From: Parahalioglobus pacificus
GTDB taxonomy: Bacteria > Pseudomonadota > Gammaproteobacteria > Pseudomonadales > Halieaceae
Reading direction: 5' to 3'
Assembly (NCBI RefSeq): GCF_014652275.1
Contig: NZ_BMYM01000001.1
Coordinates: 1,116,001-1,180,000, forward strand
DNA: 64,000 bases
A model generated the notes under the pieces. The model was given only the letters and a program-made list of their open reading frames with translations. It ran no database searches and had not been told where the DNA came from. Both the position numbers and the translations under genes were made by a program. Below, one piece after another: positions 15,137 through 26,100 of this stretch. The stretch's first letter is position 1. Each line of letters begins with the position of its first letter.

Positions 15137-18100
15137 CTACAGTGTTACGAGCTCTCCCAGGGCGGTGAAATAGAGTGCGCAGCGCACGGGCAGCGCGCTT
15201 TGCTCCAGCTGCAGTAGTTCACGGTAAGCCGATAGCTGGGGGCGGTAATGTTCAAGCTCCCGGTCTAAAAACTGCGCAAGGCACTCGTCGGGCAGCGGCG
15301 CACTGGTTTTGTAATCGATAATCCATTGCTGGCCGTCACACACGAAGCTGCGATCAATGACGTTTCTTACCGTTTCACCCCGCTCATCGATCCAGGTGTA
15401 GGCCTGCTCCGAGAGCGCCTGTTCGTGTGCGCTGTCCAATATCCATCGACCGCTCTCGTCTTTCAACGTCTTGTTGATGTTGTCCACTACTCGCTCCAGC
15501 GCAGGCTTTAAAACGTCGCCTGCTACGCCCAGATTACGAAGCGCATACTCTGCAATCTGTTTCTGCGGCGCCGACATTGATTGCGGCAACGAGGTTAACT
15601 GCGAAAGATCCTCCAGCATCTCATGCGCCACCGTACCCACTGCCCGGTCGACCCGGTTATTAATATGCTCGGGAATGTTTGCGCCCTGCGATTCCGGCGG
15701 GGTGATAACTGTAGCTGCAGGCAAATCCTGTACCCGTATCAAGGGTACGTTTGTCTGTGCCTGCGCGCTCGCACAACCTGCCGCGGATTCATGCTGCTGT
15801 ACATTGGGTTCAAGCACTGGCCATACATGTGCCAGTAGGGATTCACTGGCTGGTTTGATGTCACCCTTCTTTCCGCGGGATACAGACGCGCTGAGAGTGA
15901 GTGAACGAATGGCCCGCGTACAGCCCACGTAAAGCAAGCGAAGTGTTTCGTGCCGTACCTGCTGCTTTTCTTGATACCGCAGGTAGTTAAACAGGGTGGG
16001 ATCCCCAGGCTCTTCATGGCTGTTTGCCGCCAGCAGAAAGCCAGTGCGCCCGCTGGCTGAAATGGTGTCGGACCAGATAAGCAGTGGTTTCTCATCAGAG
16101 CGCGAGCCTGCGGCCAGCCCCGGCATAAACACGTGATCAAACTCAAGCCCTTTGGACTTGTGCAAGGTCATCACTTGTACCACTGCGTCAGGCTCCGGGT
16201 TGTTGGCATAGAGTCTCTGCAAACGATCATCCAGCCACTGTATATCGAGCCCTACGCCTTCTTTTTCCGCGCGGTGGAGCAGCCCCAGAAACGTATTTGC
16301 GTCCTCCAAATCAACGCTGCCCGCCAAGCCCTCAGGACCGCCCAGTTGCAGCCAGCTTGTCTCTATCCAGGCGCGCAGCCCCAAGCGCTCGCGCTTGGCC
16401 CAGGCCCAGTCCATTACTTGTATCAGGCGACTCAGGCGGGCCGCGCCCGCTGTGCTCAATACCTGCTTTTCCAGCGCGACTGAGCACCTGTCACGGGCAC
16501 TCAGGTCGCGCTCACCGGCGCTAGCATTTGTCAGCGCGTGCAAATCCGCGAGACCCAGACCGCACCATGGCGATCGCAGCAAGGAGTACCAGGCAACATC
16601 GTCCGCGGGATTCGCGAGCGAGCGGCACAGCGACATAAGATCTATGACAGCAGGTGCGCTGATGAGTGTGTCGATATCCTGCGCTGAATAGCCGACACCA
16701 TGGCTGCGCAACGCATGCACCACTGGCTGCAGCTGACGTCGACCGCGCCCCAGCACGGCGATAGACTGTTCGGGGTTCGACCGCAGCAGGGACGCTACTG
16801 CCAGCGCGATGTATTCGGCTTCCTCGCTTTCAGCCGACATATCCTCCCCGTCGCTGACAAAAGCATGGCTTTGCACCGCCGGGCTGAGGCCCATTGGGCG
16901 GACGGCGTCCGCCGCATGGAAGGCCACCTGCCCGTTGGCTAGATCATCAGTCTGCGGAAAGGCCTGGGCAAAGCTGGCATTGACCCAGTCGATGATGCCG
17001 GCGTCTGATCGAAAGTTACTCCGCAAATACAGTGGTTCCAGTAAAACCCCATTAAAGCCCTGCTCCCTCGCCTTGATAAACAACTCCACGCGAGCGTTAC
17101 GGAATCGGTAAATGGATTGCATGCCATCGCCTACGATAAACAGCGTACGGGGCCGTTGCGGGTTGTTGGCGTTGTGCTCGCCCCATCCCCTGGAGAGGCG
17201 CTGCAAGAGATTGTATTGATCAATGGCCGTATCCTGGAATTCGTCGACCAGGATGTGCTCGATGCTGTAATCCAGGCGCAAGGCCAGATCAGTCGGCGCA
17301 TCTTCTTCGCCAAGCGCGTCCAGCGCACCTATTGCGATCTCGGTGTAATCCACCAGTGAGCGCCGCTGAAACACCACCAGCAGGCACGCCGCCAGCAGCG
17401 GTAACACCCTGGCGAGGTGTTTGACCAACACCCATGATTCCTGGTGACCTGTAGTGTCCGGCAGGTGCCGTAATAGCTGAAGCTGCTCCAGCAAACCGGC
17501 CTGGTGCTGCAGGTCGGTCAGCAAAGCCATAAACGATTTCTTTGTCGCCTTTTGCGTATCGTCATCCACCGGGAAGCCGACGGTCTTGGTCACGCTTTTG
17601 CGCCAGTTGCCCTCCTTGGTGAGCAGTAAGTCAGCTAAGGCACGCCAATCCCCCAGTTGCGCGGGCTGAGGCGCAGGGAAATGAGCGAGTATCGGTTGAT
17701 CAAGGTTGTTCTGGGCGTACTGAAGTGCTTTTAGCAATGAGTGACGCTGGGCTGTGATCGCCGAGTCCAGCGCTGCCAGGGCGTCAGTAACCAGCGTATC
17801 CACCAGCCCCTGCAGCCGCTGATCCGCCTTCCCGGCCGTGAGATCGCGATTGGCAAAATCCAGCCACTGTGATCGTCGCCGCAACATGCTGGCGAACAAG
17901 GTCTCCAGGCGCCTCCAGTTATTGTCAAAGTGAAGCAACAGTGCGCTGATGTCTGTGGCGGCATCCTGATTGCTGTCCACCAGATCAAGCAGCTCTCTAG
18001 CAGCCTCCCGATACAGTTGCTCGGGTTCCTCCGTCGGGCTGGCCTGCCCCCCAAATCGACTGAGTATCGGCATTTGGCGAGTGAGACTCATGCACAGGCT

Positions 18101-18457
18101 ATCGATGGTTTTGATATTCAGTGAGGCGAGATTGTCCTCTAGCCGCCAGCCCTGTTGCTGCGACGTCGCCAGCGCTTGTATCGCCAAATCGCGTGTCACC
18201 TGTTCGTGCGCACTGTTTACAGGCGCACCTGCTGCGGCACCTGCCAACGCCTTCGCCACACGCTCCAGCATCTCGGCGGCAGCCTTGCGCGTGAAGGTGA
18301 TCGCCAGCACCTGATCAGGTCGTTGAACGGTCACCAGCAGTGCCAGCAGCCGTTGCGTCAGCAGCTCGGTCTTACCCGACCCTGCAGGCGCTGTGACGCA
18401 GAAGCTCTTATCAACATTGAGCGCAGCAGCTCTTTCACGGGCATCAGTGATAGCCAT
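15137..18457 (-). CDS. AddA-like UvrD/Rep helicase-nuclease
   Basis: A 1106-residue superfamily 1A helicase with a C-terminal PD-(D/E)XK nuclease, built like AddA/RecB of double-strand-break repair. Walker A is APAGSGKT (23-30), followed by AITFTRKAAAEM (motif Ia), the DEAD-box-like VDEFQDT, GDGMQSIYRFRNA, and VMTLHKSKGLEFDHVF (motif V). The nuclease domain shows GTVAHEMLEDL and the catalytic WIIDYKTSAP. It starts two bases after the stop of the AddB-like gene, so the two proteins are presumably made as a complex that unwinds and resects DNA ends. Length is near that of AddA. Relation to RecBCD in this genome cannot be judged here. Confidence 0.88.
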   Translation of the reverse strand: MAITDARERAAALNVDKSFCVTAPAGSGKTELLTQRLLALLVTVQRPDQVLAITFTRKAAAEMLERVAKALAGAAAGAPVNSAHEQVTRDLAIQALATSQQQGWRLEDNLASLNIKTIDSLCMSLTRQMPILSRFGGQASPTEEPEQLYREAARELLDLVDSNQDAATDISALLLHFDNNWRRLETLFASMLRRRSQWLDFANRDLTAGKADQRLQGLVDTLVTDALAALDSAITAQRHSLLKALQYAQNNLDQPILAHFPAPQPAQLGDWRALADLLLTKEGNWRKSVTKTVGFPVDDDTQKATKKSFMALLTDLQHQAGLLEQLQLLRHLPDTTGHQESWVLVKHLARVLPLLAACLLVVFQRRSLVDYTEIAIGALDALGEEDAPTDLALRLDYSIEHILVDEFQDTAIDQYNLLQRLSRGWGEHNANNPQRPRTLFIVGDGMQSIYRFRNARVELFIKAREQGFNGVLLEPLYLRSNFRSDAGIIDWVNASFAQAFPQTDDLANGQVAFHAADAVRPMGLSPAVQSHAFVSDGEDMSAESEEAEYIALAVASLLRSNPEQSIAVLGRGRRQLQPVVHALRSHGVGYSAQDIDTLISAPAVIDLMSLCRSLANPADDVAWYSLLRSPWCGLGLADLHALTNASAGERDLSARDRCSVALEKQVLSTAGAARLSRLIQVMDWAWAKRERLGLRAWIETSWLQLGGPEGLAGSVDLEDANTFLGLLHRAEKEGVGLDIQWLDDRLQRLYANNPEPDAVVQVMTLHKSKGLEFDHVFMPGLAAGSRSDEKPLLIWSDTISASGRTGFLLAANSHEEPGDPTLFNYLRYQEKQQVRHETLRLLYVGCTRAIRSLTLSASVSRGKKGDIKPASESLLAHVWPVLEPNVQQHESAAGCASAQAQTNVPLIRVQDLPAATVITPPESQGANIPEHINNRVDRAVGTVAHEMLEDLSQLTSLPQSMSAPQKQIAEYALRNLGVAGDVLKPALERVVDNINKTLKDESGRWILDSAHEQALSEQAYTWIDERGETVRNVIDRSFVCDGQQWIIDYKTSAPLPDECLAQFLDRELEHYRPQLSAYRELLQLEQSALPVRCALYFTALGELVTL

Positions 18458-18459
18458 TA

Positions 18460-21156
18460 CTAACCGTCCCCGGTATCAATGCGACACAGGGGCCGCAGTT
18501 GGCAGTAGTCGCAGGCACCTTTCAAAGGCGCAACACTCGCCTCGCCCGCCAGAAAATCCTCGACCAGCGCGGTGTTAGTGTCGGCCCAGGCAGCGATAAG
18601 GCCGGGCCAGTCCTCAGCCCCGGATTCGATGGACTGGCGTGTGGTTAGCTCGGTGCTTACGCCTGGGACGCCCTCACACTCACCCAGGCCGCGGTATTCG
18701 CTGGAGCGGCGACGCACCTTGGCGTACGCGATACCCTGCACAGCTTGAGTCTGTGTATACAAGGGCAGCTGAGGTGCCCTGGGCCTACCTCCCAGCCAGC
18801 CCATTACCGATAGGGTGCTGCCGGTTTTGTAGTCAATCAGCAGGGTCTCGCCACCACTGAGCTCGTCAATGCGGTCCATGCGCAGGTTAAGCGTTAAGCC
18901 GCCGATGGTGAGCTGTCGGTCTTCTTCCGTGGCGAGCACGGTGAAATCGTCGCGCTGAAGTTCTACATCAAACCATTCCAGAAGTAGCGCAGCCAGATGC
19001 TTTTCCTCCAGCGCCAGGCACGCAGAACCCGCAATTTCACGCCGATCACTTCGCAAGGCGGCAATAGCCTGAACCGCACACTTCTCGGCCAGCGCCCGGC
19101 GTTCAGCGTCGCTGAGCGCAGCAAGCTGTGACCGGGATCCGAGTGTCTGCCACACGATCTGAAGTGCGGCGTGCACCAGATTTCCGCGGTCAGAAGCCGA
19201 GAGCCCTGTGTCCGCATCGTCCAACCCGCGAATATTGAGTCGTCTGAGCGCAAACGCGCGAAAGGCGCAAGCCGACTGATCCTCGACCAGACCGCTGCCA
19301 CCACGAATGTCCTGAAGCTCACGGGAATCCACTGCAGGTGCCTGAGGCTCGAGCAGGCTCTCTTTCACCGCGGACTGCTGCCGTTTGGCCCAGTCTATCG
19401 GTACAACGCTGGCAACCTGTAACTGGGCATCTGCGGTGTCCAGCAGCGGACTGGGCAAGCTGGGAATACCATCAGAGAACTGCGCATAACTGGTGATAAC
19501 GCTGCGGTTATCCGACAGCAGTTGCTCCAGGAGTCGAGAGGCGAAAGACCACTCCCGATCGACACTCGAACGCGGCATATCGCGTTCTCGCTGGAGTGAA
19601 GATGGAATAAAGGGGTTGGGTCTCGGTGACTGTGGGAAGCGATCCGCCTGCATACCGCACAGCCACAGCTCGTCAAATTGCAATCCTGCAGATTCCAATA
19701 ACCCCAACACTTGTATGCGGCTATCGGCAGTCTTCGGCTGTGAGACCCGCTGCTGACAACAGCGGCGCAATGCCGCTGCGGCAGTCGCATAGTCCATGGC
19801 GCTTAAGGCTGGCGCTATAACGTCGTAAGCAGCAAAGGCATCCAATGCCTCCTGCCACTGTTGAACTTGCTGATACTCCAATGAGTCCAGTGGCCCGGGG
19901 CCCGGCCAGCCCCAGTCTTCGGCCAGTATCGCGCCAAAGTGCTCTGCCCATTGCGACGGACTCAGCCGTTGTTTATCGAGTCGCCGCGCGCGCATCGCAT
20001 CCAGTGCCTCAGCCAAAAGCAAGGGCTTTGCAGCGCCGTCGCTCCCAAGCGCGCGCCGGCAGCGACTTCGCAATCGGGCCGTCGGAATATCCAGATCACC
20101 ATCTTCAAACAATTGTTTGGTGAGTCGAACTGCTGGCTCGCCAAAGGCGTCTGTACGCCGAAGAAACCGGCTATTGAGCAGCTTGATGACATCGGCGCGG
20201 GTATTGCGGTGCTGCTGCATGTCTAAGGCGGTGAGCGCTGTCGAGACAATAGGCGCCCTATCGAGCGTAATACCCGTTGAGAAGTTAACCGGCAGATCTG
20301 CGTACTTGTCTCCCAGGCACTCGAAAGCTGTTCGCAGAGCGTGCTCCAGCGGCAGTCGATCCTGGTCTGCATCAGCCAGCACGATGCCGACAGTGGTATT
20401 GTCTGCGCCGCGATACTTATCCACGGCCCAACTGGCAATAGCCGTCAGCTCAGAAGCACGCTCGGGGAATACCTTCACCGTCGGCTGGTTTTTTTCGCCT
20501 GCCGTCGAGAGATCCTGCACAACCTCTACCGCCTGCGACAAATGCGTAAGGCAGGCCTGATAGAGGGGCGGGATATCGTCGAAGGCCAGCAGCGCCACCT
20601 TCTCAGAAGACGCCACATTCGGCGCGGCTAACAACCGCGTGAGGCAGCCACTCGCGGTATCACAGTCGATTGCCGCGAGCGCATCGCGCATGGCGTCCCA
20701 CCAGTTGAGAAAAGTCCGACAGTCGGTGTCCAGAGAGAACAGTCCACGAATACCCTTGTCGCTAAGATCTACCTGCCAGCGGAGCAGATCCTCTCGGGTT
20801 CGAGCTGCTACCTGTGCCGCAGCGTCAGGTTTAAGTAGGCTGAGACCGGCGTCTGCACCACTACTTTTGGCAATGACTGCCAGCCAGAGCTCGCGCTCTC
20901 TTGTGGCATCAATCAGCGTGCAGGGCTCGATTGCCTGCTGCCGCACAGCTGTCTGCCAGCGCTCCATTAACCAACTCTCAAGGCTGTTGACTGGCGCGGG
21001 CGCCCAGCGCCGCATTCCCTGCCCTGCTTGATGCGTGTTCCATTGCGCGCTGATTCTCCGCGCCAAACGCGCAGTCGGTGTTACGACAGTCCAACCGCTC
21101 TCGAACAGTGGTATTAATGGCTTGATGTCATACAGTGCCGGCGAATTTGATGGCAA
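18460..21156 (-). CDS. AddB-like PD-(D/E)XK nuclease with iron-sulfur cysteines
   Basis: An 898-residue protein of the AddB-like group often called probable DNA repair protein. The N-terminal two thirds follow the UvrD-like fold but lack a Walker A motif, so it is not an active helicase. The C-terminal nuclease domain has GNLVHAALQIVW and LLIDYKTGS, and the cysteines C631-region (QSACAFRAF) and CDYCQLRPLC match the Cys ... CxxCx5C pattern that binds a 4Fe-4S cluster in AddB. It lies upstream of the AddA-like gene with a 2-base gap. Together they would process broken DNA ends for RecA loading. It diverges from the DAHP synthase gene. Confidence 0.85.
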   Translation of the reverse strand: MPSNSPALYDIKPLIPLFESGWTVVTPTARLARRISAQWNTHQAGQGMRRWAPAPVNSLESWLMERWQTAVRQQAIEPCTLIDATRERELWLAVIAKSSGADAGLSLLKPDAAAQVAARTREDLLRWQVDLSDKGIRGLFSLDTDCRTFLNWWDAMRDALAAIDCDTASGCLTRLLAAPNVASSEKVALLAFDDIPPLYQACLTHLSQAVEVVQDLSTAGEKNQPTVKVFPERASELTAIASWAVDKYRGADNTTVGIVLADADQDRLPLEHALRTAFECLGDKYADLPVNFSTGITLDRAPIVSTALTALDMQQHRNTRADVIKLLNSRFLRRTDAFGEPAVRLTKQLFEDGDLDIPTARLRSRCRRALGSDGAAKPLLLAEALDAMRARRLDKQRLSPSQWAEHFGAILAEDWGWPGPGPLDSLEYQQVQQWQEALDAFAAYDVIAPALSAMDYATAAAALRRCCQQRVSQPKTADSRIQVLGLLESAGLQFDELWLCGMQADRFPQSPRPNPFIPSSLQRERDMPRSSVDREWSFASRLLEQLLSDNRSVITSYAQFSDGIPSLPSPLLDTADAQLQVASVVPIDWAKRQQSAVKESLLEPQAPAVDSRELQDIRGGSGLVEDQSACAFRAFALRRLNIRGLDDADTGLSASDRGNLVHAALQIVWQTLGSRSQLAALSDAERRALAEKCAVQAIAALRSDRREIAGSACLALEEKHLAALLLEWFDVELQRDDFTVLATEEDRQLTIGGLTLNLRMDRIDELSGGETLLIDYKTGSTLSVMGWLGGRPRAPQLPLYTQTQAVQGIAYAKVRRRSSEYRGLGECEGVPGVSTELTTRQSIESGAEDWPGLIAAWADTNTALVEDFLAGEASVAPLKGACDYCQLRPLCRIDTGDG

Positions 21157-21219
21157 AGCTGCCTCCCTGGCGATATCAATTCCATGGGTTCGGGTGGGTT
21201 TCGTTATGAAGGTGCTCGC

Positions 21220-21247
21220 CTGTCAAATGCGGTAGCGCTGCTATAGA
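21220..21247 (+). promoter_or_regulatory. Probable sigma-70 promoter of the DAHP synthase gene
   Basis: CTGTCA (21220-21225) and TATAGA (21242-21247) are 16 bases apart. The start codon is about 55 bases further on, leaving no room for an attenuator with a leader peptide. Confidence 0.45.
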
Positions 21248-21301
21248 ATGCAGCGCCCCTAATCCACCGGAATGCCAACACACTGTATCAGGAACCGGCA
21301 C

Positions 21302-22378
21302 ATGAGCTCTAACGAAGTCCACAATATCAACGTCGATGCACAGGATGTGCTGATTACGCCCGAGGCCCTGAAACAGGCCCTCCCCCTCAGCGACGCCGCA
21401 AGGGAGCAGCTGACTGAAAGTCGCCAGGTGATCTGGGACATTCTGGACCGTAAAGACCCGCGACTCTTCGTAGTGGTGGGGCCCTGCTCGATTCACGACA
21501 CTGACGCAGCCATAGACTACGCCAAACGCCTGAAGGCGCTGTCGGAGGAACTCTCTGACACACTGTATATCGTGATGCGCGTCTACTTCGAAAAGCCCCG
21601 CACTACCGTTGGGTGGAAAGGCCTGATAAATGACCCTCATCTGAACGATTCCTTCTGCATCGAGGAGGGCTTACACATCGGGCGCAAGCTGCTGCTGGAT
21701 ATTCTTGAGCTGGGCCTGCCCACCTCGACCGAGGCACTAGACCCCATCTCGCCCCAGTACCTGCAGGACCTGATCAGCTGGTCAGCGATTGGCGCACGCA
21801 CCACCGAGTCACAAACTCACCGGGAAATGGCTTCAGGGCTGTCTTCGGCGGTAGGTTTCAAGAACGGCACTGACGGTGGGCTCACGGTTGCCACGAATGC
21901 ACTGAACTCGGTTGCCAAGCCCCACCGCTTCCTGGGCATCAATCGCCAGGGTCAGGTTTCTGTGTTTACCACCAAGGGGAATCGCTACGGACACATTGTC
22001 CTTCGTGGCGGCAGCGCCGGGCCAAACTACGACTCTGTGCATATCAGACTGTGTGAGGAGGCCCTGGAGAAAGCCGGTATTGCGAGCAACATCATGGTTG
22101 ATTGCAGCCACGCCAATTCCAACAAGCAGCCTGAATTGCAACCGTTGGTCGTGGAAAACGTGGCGAACCAGATCCTCGAGGGTAATCAATCGATCGTTGG
22201 ACTGATGATCGAGAGTCACCTGAATGCCGGCAATCAGTCTATTCCTGAGGACCTGTCGGAACTGGCCTACGGCGTATCGGTGACCGACGGATGCATCGAC
22301 TGGGCGACAACAGAGCGCACTCTCAGGGAAACTGCTGACAAGCTGCGTGAGGTACTACCCGCTCGCCAGCAGGGCTAA
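21302..22378 (+). CDS. Class I 3-deoxy-7-phosphoheptulonate synthase (AroF/G/H type)
   Basis: A 358-residue enzyme that condenses phosphoenolpyruvate and erythrose 4-phosphate, the first step of the shikimate pathway. Hallmarks are VVVGPCSIHD, the KPRTTVGWKG loop, SWSAIGARTTESQ and FKNGTDG, and MVDCSHANSNK with the metal-binding residues. Length fits the E. coli isozymes (350-356). The ATG at 21302 is preferred over one 30 bases upstream because the family N-terminus is about 10-15 residues before ITPEAL. Which amino acid inhibits it cannot be read reliably. It is transcribed away from the AddB-like gene and converges with nfuA. Confidence 0.93.
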   Translation: MSSNEVHNINVDAQDVLITPEALKQALPLSDAAREQLTESRQVIWDILDRKDPRLFVVVGPCSIHDTDAAIDYAKRLKALSEELSDTLYIVMRVYFEKPRTTVGWKGLINDPHLNDSFCIEEGLHIGRKLLLDILELGLPTSTEALDPISPQYLQDLISWSAIGARTTESQTHREMASGLSSAVGFKNGTDGGLTVATNALNSVAKPHRFLGINRQGQVSVFTTKGNRYGHIVLRGGSAGPNYDSVHIRLCEEALEKAGIASNIMVDCSHANSNKQPELQPLVVENVANQILEGNQSIVGLMIESHLNAGNQSIPEDLSELAYGVSVTDGCIDWATTERTLRETADKLREVLPARQQG

Positions 22379-22391
22379 ACGACTTCGAACT

Positions 22392-22419
22392 GCATGCCGG
22401 GCACACTGCTCCGGCATGC
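22392..22419. terminator. Bidirectional hairpin between DAHP synthase and nfuA
   Basis: GCATGCCGG (22392-22400) and CCGGCATGC (22411-22419) form a perfect 9-bp stem with a 10-base loop in the 55-base gap of a convergent pair. It lacks a T-run on either strand. Confidence 0.45.
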
Positions 22420-22433
22420 GTCTAGCGCCACGC

Positions 22434-23012
22434 TTATGAGTAGTAGGCGTTGCTGCGATCGCTGTGATCTGTCATGTCGCGCACACCCTGCAGCTGGGGC
22501 AACTGCTCTAGCAGGGTCTTTTCAACGCCATCTTTCAAGGTGAGGTCCACGGCGCTACAACCCTGACAGCCTCCGCCAAACTGCAATACGGCATATTGAT
22601 CGTCGGTCACTTCAACCAGACTGACCTCTCCACCGTGCGCTGCCAGCGCCGGGTTAACCTCGTTGTACAGCACGTAGTTGATGCGATCTTCCAGAGGGCT
22701 GTTCTCATCGACGCGGGGCATCTTGGCGTTCGGCGCCTTGATGGTGAGCTGACCGCCCATTCGGTCCTTGGCATAGTCGACCAGGGCGTCCTCCAGAAAC
22801 GGCAGGCTGCGCTCATCAAACCAGGCCGTAAACTTTTCGAACTTGTGCTCTTCGTCTTCACTTTTCACATCGCCCTCTCGGCAGTAGGCAATGCAGGTCT
22901 CTGCACGAGGCGTGCCGGGCTGGTTGATGAACACCCGCACACCCAGAGCATCTTCCTGCTTGGTCAGCAGTTCTGCAAGATATTCCTGGGCTGATTCGGT
23001 GATGGTGATCAT
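22434..23012 (-). CDS. nfuA: Fe/S biogenesis protein NfuA
   Basis: A 192-residue carrier that binds a 4Fe-4S cluster between two subunits and delivers it to target proteins such as aconitase. It has an N-terminal degenerate A-type domain and a C-terminal Nfu domain with C149 and C152 in [20 protein letters not shown]. The ATG at 23012 matches the E. coli start (MITITESAQ); an upstream frame extension of 22 residues has no counterpart. Length equals E. coli NfuA (191). It lies between the DAHP synthase gene and divergent metH, which also needs a redox-supported cofactor, but no functional tie is implied. Confidence 0.95.
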   Translation of the reverse strand: MITITESAQEYLAELLTKQEDALGVRVFINQPGTPRAETCIAYCREGDVKSEDEEHKFEKFTAWFDERSLPFLEDALVDYAKDRMGGQLTIKAPNAKMPRVDENSPLEDRINYVLYNEVNPALAAHGGEVSLVEVTDDQYAVLQFGGGCQGCSAVDLTLKDGVEKTLLEQLPQLQGVRDMTDHSDRSNAYYS

Positions 23013-23112
23013 GCGCGCTCCGTTTCCGAGTAAATCACTCGGGTATTCTACCAATTCTGTCGAGGCGGCGGTACCCATGCCCCACTATTTACGCCCTCAC
23101 GAGCGGGCATTC

Positions 23113-23121
23113 TGTTAAAAT
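23113..23121 (+). promoter_or_regulatory. Probable extended -10 promoter of metH
   Basis: TGTTAAAAT (23113-23121) is an extended -10 element (TGn followed by TAAAAT) 43 bases before the metH start. The -35 region is poor. Transcription from here gives a leader of about 35 bases, too short for a cobalamin riboswitch. Confidence 0.45.
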
Positions 23122-23164
23122 ACGCGGCCCATCGACCCACAGTCTACTCGCTACAGGACCCATC

Positions 23165-26100
23165 ATGCTGGACCGCACTTCCGTCACTACGCTACTCAGA
23201 TCGCTGCTCGATGAGCGGATACTTGTGATCGATGGCGCGATGGGCACCATGATCCAGGCCGAGGGACTCACAGAAGAGGATTATCGGGGCACACGGCTGT
23301 CGGACCACCCGGGCGACCTCAAGGGCAACAACGACCTGCTCTCTCTGACTCGGCCCGATGTTATCGCCGCCATCCACCGGCGGTACCTTGAAGCCGGCGC
23401 GGACATCATTGAGACCAACACCTTTAATGCCACCGCAGTAGCCCAGGATGATTATCAACTGGGTCATTTGGTCAAAGAGATCAACCTGGCCGGCGCGAAA
23501 ATCGCCCGCCGCGTCGCCGATGAAGTCACTCATGAGACGCCCGACCGTCCCCGCTTCGTCGCGGGTGTATTGGGCCCGACACCGCGCACCGCCTCAATTT
23601 CGCCGGACGTGAACGACCCCGGTGCCCGCAATATCACCTTCGATAAGCTGGTCACCGACTACAGCGAAGCGCTGACTGCCTTGATTGAGGGTGGCATCGA
23701 CATTGTCCTGATAGAGACCATTTTCGACACACTCAATGCGAAGGCTGCGATCTTTGCCACGCAGAGTGTGTTCCGGCAGTTGGGCTATGAACTGCCCATC
23801 ATGATTTCCGTCACCTTCCCAGACGCCTCGGGCCGGGTGCTGTCAGGACAAAATGCAGAGGCCTTCTGGAACTCCGTAGCCCATGCCAGCCCCTTAATTG
23901 TTGGCAGTAACTGCGGCAGGCCGTTCCGTGAGATCGAGCCGTTTATGGAGGAACTGTCTAATGCCGCCGACTGTTACTTCAGCGCCCACCTGAATGCCGG
24001 CCTGCCCAATGCCTTCGGCGAGTACGACGAAGCACCCGAAGACATGAAAACCGAGTTTGGGGAGTTCGCCAGCCGCGGGTTCCTCAACATCGCCGGTGGT
24101 TGCTGTGGCACAACGCCTGATCATATCTCTGCGATCGGCGGCGCCGTGCACGAGTTCGCACCGCGCACCCTGCCGCGCCCTGCCCCCGCCTGCCGTCTAA
24201 GCGGCCTGGAAGCCTTCAATATCACCGCCGATAGCTTGTTTGTAAACGTCGGTGAGCGCTGCAACGTAACCGGCTCAGCCAAGTTCAAACGCCTTATTCT
24301 CGAGGGGGAATACGAAGCTGCGCTGGATGTAGCGCGCACTCAGGTTGAAGACGGCGCACAAATTATCGATATCAACATGGACGAAGGCATGCTTGATGCC
24401 GAAAACGCCATGGTGACCTTCCTGAACCTGATTGCTTCAGAGCCTGATATTTCCCGAGTCCCCATCATGGTGGACTCTTCCAAATGGGACGTTATCGAAG
24501 CTGGTCTGAAATGCATTCAGGGCAAGGCCGTCGTCAACTCCATCAGTCTGAAAGCCGGGGAAGAGGAATTTCTTGAACAGGCCAGCCTCTGCCAGCGCTA
24601 CGGCGCTGCCGTTGTAGTTATGGCCTTCGATGAAGACGGTCAAGCTGACAACCTGCAACGCCGAAAGGAGATCTGTAAGCGCTCTTATGATCTGCTGCGT
24701 GAACGGTTGGACTTCAACCCGAACGACATCATTTTCGATCCCAACATTTTTGCGGTAGCCACGGGCATCGAGGAACACAATAACTACGCCGTGGATTTCA
24801 TCGAGGCGACCCGCTACATCAAAGAAGAGCTGCCCGGCGCACTGGTCTCGGGCGGCGTCTCCAATGTCTCATTCTCCTTCAGGGGGAATAACCCGGTTCG
24901 CGAAGCCATCCACTCAGTATTCCTCTATCACGCCATCAAGGCAGGCATGGACATGGGTATCGTGAATGCCGGCCAATTGGCTGTCTACGACGACCTCCCG
25001 GAAGATCTGAAAGAGGCAGTTGAAGATGTGATCCTCAATCGTCGGGATGATGGCACCGAACGCTTACTGGAGCTTGCCGACAAGTTCCGTGACAGCGGAG
25101 GCAGCAGTGGGCGCAGCGAAGACCTGAGTTGGCGAGAGAAGCCTGTTGCCCAGCGCATGGAGTATGCGTTGGTGAAAGGCATCAATACCTATATCGAAGA
25201 TGATGCCGAAGAGGCACGCCAACATTTCGATCGCCCGATCCAGGTCATTGAAGGCCCTTTGATGGATGGGATGAATGTGGTCGGCGATTTGTTTGGCGAA
25301 GGGAAAATGTTCCTGCCCCAGGTGGTCAAGAGTGCCCGGGTTATGAAGCAAGCCGTCGCCTATCTGCAGCCGTTTATCGAGGACGAGAAGACGGAAGGCT
25401 CCAGCAGCAACGGCAAGATATTGATGGCGACCGTGAAGGGCGATGTGCACGATATCGGTAAGAACATCGTCGGTGTCGTGCTGCAGTGCAACAACTTCGA
25501 GGTGATCGACCTCGGCGTGATGGTGCATTGCGAAGAAATTCTGCGGGTCGCTCGCGAGGAAAATGTCGACATCATTGGCCTCAGCGGGCTAATCACGCCC
25601 TCACTGGATGAGATGGTGCACGTGGCCAGTGAAATGCAGCGGTTGGACTTCCAAGTGCCACTTATGATTGGCGGCGCCACTACCTCCAAGGCGCACACAG
25701 CGGTAAAGATTGACCCCAATTACAACAACGATCAGGTGATCTACGTGCCTGACGCATCGCGCTCGGTAGCTGTGGCTACGCACCTGATGGGCGAAGGCAA
25801 GGCGGGCTTCTGTGACGAACGTGCCCAGGAATACGCCGTGGTGCGTGAGCGTATCGCCAATCGCGAACCACGCAGTAAACGGCTGCCCTATGCTGATGCA
25901 TCTGCCAATGGAGCAGCGCTTGACTGGTCTTCCTACACCCCACCTGTGCCCAGCTTTATCGGCACCCGGGTGCTGGAGGATTACCCGCTACAGGATTTGA
26001 TCGACACGATCGACTGGACCCCCTTCTTCATCACCTGGGAATTGGCAGGGAAGTTCCCGGCCATTCTTGAAGACAACAAGATTGGGCAGCAAGCACGGGA

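Noticed and set aside
23080-23164. Cobalamin riboswitch upstream of metH
   Set aside because: The whole gap to the divergent nfuA start is about 150 bases and the likely leader about 35 bases; no B12-box-like conserved core is present.
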